Of a stretch of 64,000 nucleotides of DNA, positions 62,679 to 64,000 are shown one piece after another. Each line of letters starts with the position of its first letter. The stretch's first letter is position 1. A program made the position numbers and the translations under genes. This DNA is from Chitinophagaceae bacterium. Its GTDB lineage: Bacteria; Bacteroidota; Bacteroidia; Chitinophagales; Chitinophagaceae. The notes under the pieces are model-generated. The model was not told the origin of the DNA. It worked only from the letters and a program-made list of their open reading frames with translations, and searched no databases. The stretch covers positions 1-64,000 of the forward strand of contig JALHRP010000003.1 in assembly GCA_022841365.1 (NCBI GenBank), given 5' to 3'.

Positions 62679-63986
62679 ATGAAGAAATTATTATTCATCA
62701 TACAATTGCTGGTTTTGTCGGTGCTAACTTTCGCACAGGACGATGTGTACCCCGCAAAACCGCAAACAGAAAAAATAACTTTAGCCAATGCAACCATCCA
62801 TGTAGGGAACGGAACCGTGATTGCAAATGGCTTTATTACATTCGAAAACGGAAAGATCACAGCCGTTGGCGAAAGCTCTCCTGCTTCTCCCGGAAAATTG
62901 ATTGATGCAAAAGGCAAACATGTTTATCCCGGATTGATCTTATCTATTTCTCAACTGGGTTTGGTAGAAGTAAACAGTGTTCGTGCAACGGTTGATCATA
63001 CAGAAATTGGATTGTACAACCCCAACATCCGTTCTGTTGTAGCTTATAACAGCGATTCAAAAGTGATTAACACGTTAAAGAGCAACGGCATTTTATTTGC
63101 GAATGTTGTTCCGCAAGGCGGCACCATCAGCGGTACTTCTTCTGTTGTGCAACTGGACGCATGGAATTGGGAAGATGCGATTTACCGTGCAGACGGACAG
63201 GTACACATGAATATGCCCTCGTTATTTTTTCGCCCCAATCCCTTTGCTGCATTTTTAGGTTTAGCTGAAACACGCAATGCCAATGATGTAATAAAAGAAG
63301 GTCTGGGCCGTATTGAACAGATCAAACTGTTTTTCCGTGAAGCAGCAGCCTATCATAAAGAAGCAACACACAGCTCCGTTAATTTAAAGTTTGAAGCCGT
63401 AAAAGGCTTGCTGGAGAAAAAACAAAAACTGTTTGTGCATTGCGATATTGTAAAAGAAATGCTGGTAGCAGTTGATTTTGCAAAAGAGTTTGGATTTGAT
63501 GTAGTGCTGGTTGGTGCAAGTGAAAGCTGGCAAATTGCTGATCTGTTGAAGCAGAACAATATTGCAGTCATTCTTGGTCAGCAGCACAGTTTACCAACCA
63601 TGATGGATGATGATGTAGATCAGCCATATAAAGCAGCAACCTATCTGCAAAATGCAGGTGTGCTGTTTGCCATTAATGATGAAGACGGACAAACACGTGG
63701 CCGTAACCTGCCGTTTAATGCAGGTACAGCCGTTGCGTATGGCCTTACCAAAGAACAGGCTTTAACTGCCATTACTCTCAACGCAGCAAAAATCCTTGGT
63801 ATGGATAACAGAACCGGTTCAATTGAAGTGGGCAAGGATGCAAATATTGTGATCAGTGAAGGCGATATTCTGGATATGAAAACAAGCATTGTTACGCATG
63901 CATTCATTCAAGGCCGCCAGGTAAGTCTGGAAGACAAACACAAACAATTGTACGAGCGTTACAAACATAAATACGGTATTAAATAA
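62679..63986 (+). CDS. Exported amidohydrolase-family protein lacking the HxH metal site
   Basis: 435 residues, 11 bases after the previous gene. Signal peptide 1-20. The amidohydrolase fold is clear at both ends (LANATIHVGNGTVIANGFITFENGKITAVGE; ITLNAAKILGMDNRTGSIEVGKDANIVIS). The expected HxH reads PGLILSISQLG (85-94), and the SDD active-site segment reads INDED. One His remains in FVHCD. It resembles the N-terminal half of its neighbour and is probably a non-catalytic or altered partner. Confidence 0.88.
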   Translation: MKKLLFIIQLLVLSVLTFAQDDVYPAKPQTEKITLANATIHVGNGTVIANGFITFENGKITAVGESSPASPGKLIDAKGKHVYPGLILSISQLGLVEVNSVRATVDHTEIGLYNPNIRSVVAYNSDSKVINTLKSNGILFANVVPQGGTISGTSSVVQLDAWNWEDAIYRADGQVHMNMPSLFFRPNPFAAFLGLAETRNANDVIKEGLGRIEQIKLFFREAAAYHKEATHSSVNLKFEAVKGLLEKKQKLFVHCDIVKEMLVAVDFAKEFGFDVVLVGASESWQIADLLKQNNIAVILGQQHSLPTMMDDDVDQPYKAATYLQNAGVLFAINDEDGQTRGRNLPFNAGTAVAYGLTKEQALTAITLNAAKILGMDNRTGSIEVGKDANIVISEGDILDMKTSIVTHAFIQGRQVSLEDKHKQLYERYKHKYGIK

Positions 63987-64000
63987 CACATTCAAATTAT

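Noticed and set aside
1-64000. CRISPR arrays, tRNA or rRNA genes
   Set aside because: No regularly spaced direct repeats, cloverleaf sequences or rRNA-like conserved stretches were recognised on either strand.

Overview
The window looks like a chromosomal segment of a member of the Bacteroidota, most likely family Chitinophagaceae. The basis is Bacteroidota-type promoters (TTTG, about 19 bases, TAnnTTTG), a TonB-dependent receptor with a carboxypeptidase-like plug extension, GIN-domain (DUF2807) proteins, 7TM-AraC regulators, ribosomal protein Thx, a DUF4286 protein, and a GTP-type PEP carboxykinase. The taxonomic placement is inference. I see no rRNA, tRNA or CRISPR array.

Layout. 0-9.5 kb: the 3' part of metH, interrupted in frame by a DUF559 endonuclease element; an exported small protein; a fasciclin protein; a TonB-dependent receptor; a membrane-anchored dihaem cytochrome c; exonuclease III with a DUF4286 protein; HU; and the 38-residue ribosomal protein Thx. 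9.5-19.1 kb, minus strand: pdxH, a coiled-coil membrane protein, pyrH, a leucine-rich-repeat gene broken by a homopolymer frameshift, an acyl-CoA synthetase, a TPR protein, a DUF1015 protein and serC, with palindromic repeats in the gaps. 19.2-29.7 kb: DoxX, an outer-membrane protein, a zinc phospholipase C-like protein with a DUF502 membrane protein, and a TetR-controlled RND efflux operon (TetR, TolC, adaptor, pump). 29.7-38.4 kb: an AIM24-like protein; an arsenic cassette (arsR, PAP2 phosphatase, arsM and an unlisted 27-residue Cys-rich micro-ORF) closed by strong terminators; an NTF2-like protein; adk; an MsrB lipoprotein; and a Tricorn-like protease.

38.4-45.8 kb is a plastic accessory stretch: an unrecognised low-GC gene, a truncated copy of ybjQ beside paired palindromes, two serine hydrolases, a 7TM-AraC regulator, a VWA protein, the intact ybjQ, and the C-terminal stump of a lost TonB receptor. 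45.8-64 kb: pckG, an acyltransferase, an M20 amidohydrolase, a second 7TM-AraC regulator followed by GIN and DoxX genes (one a DoxX-GIN fusion), a half-length asparaginase, a NarL-type two-component pair whose kinase carries a frameshift just before its ATPase domain, and two exported amidohydrolases.

The most unusual object is the roughly 500-base DUF559 element inside metH. It is bounded by inverted repeats whose palindromic core encodes the same peptide (PLSRG) at both ends, and it keeps the host frame open. Second is the Cys-Cys micro-ORF at the end of the arsenic operon, whose C-terminal CC is shared with the ArsR and ArsM of the same operon.
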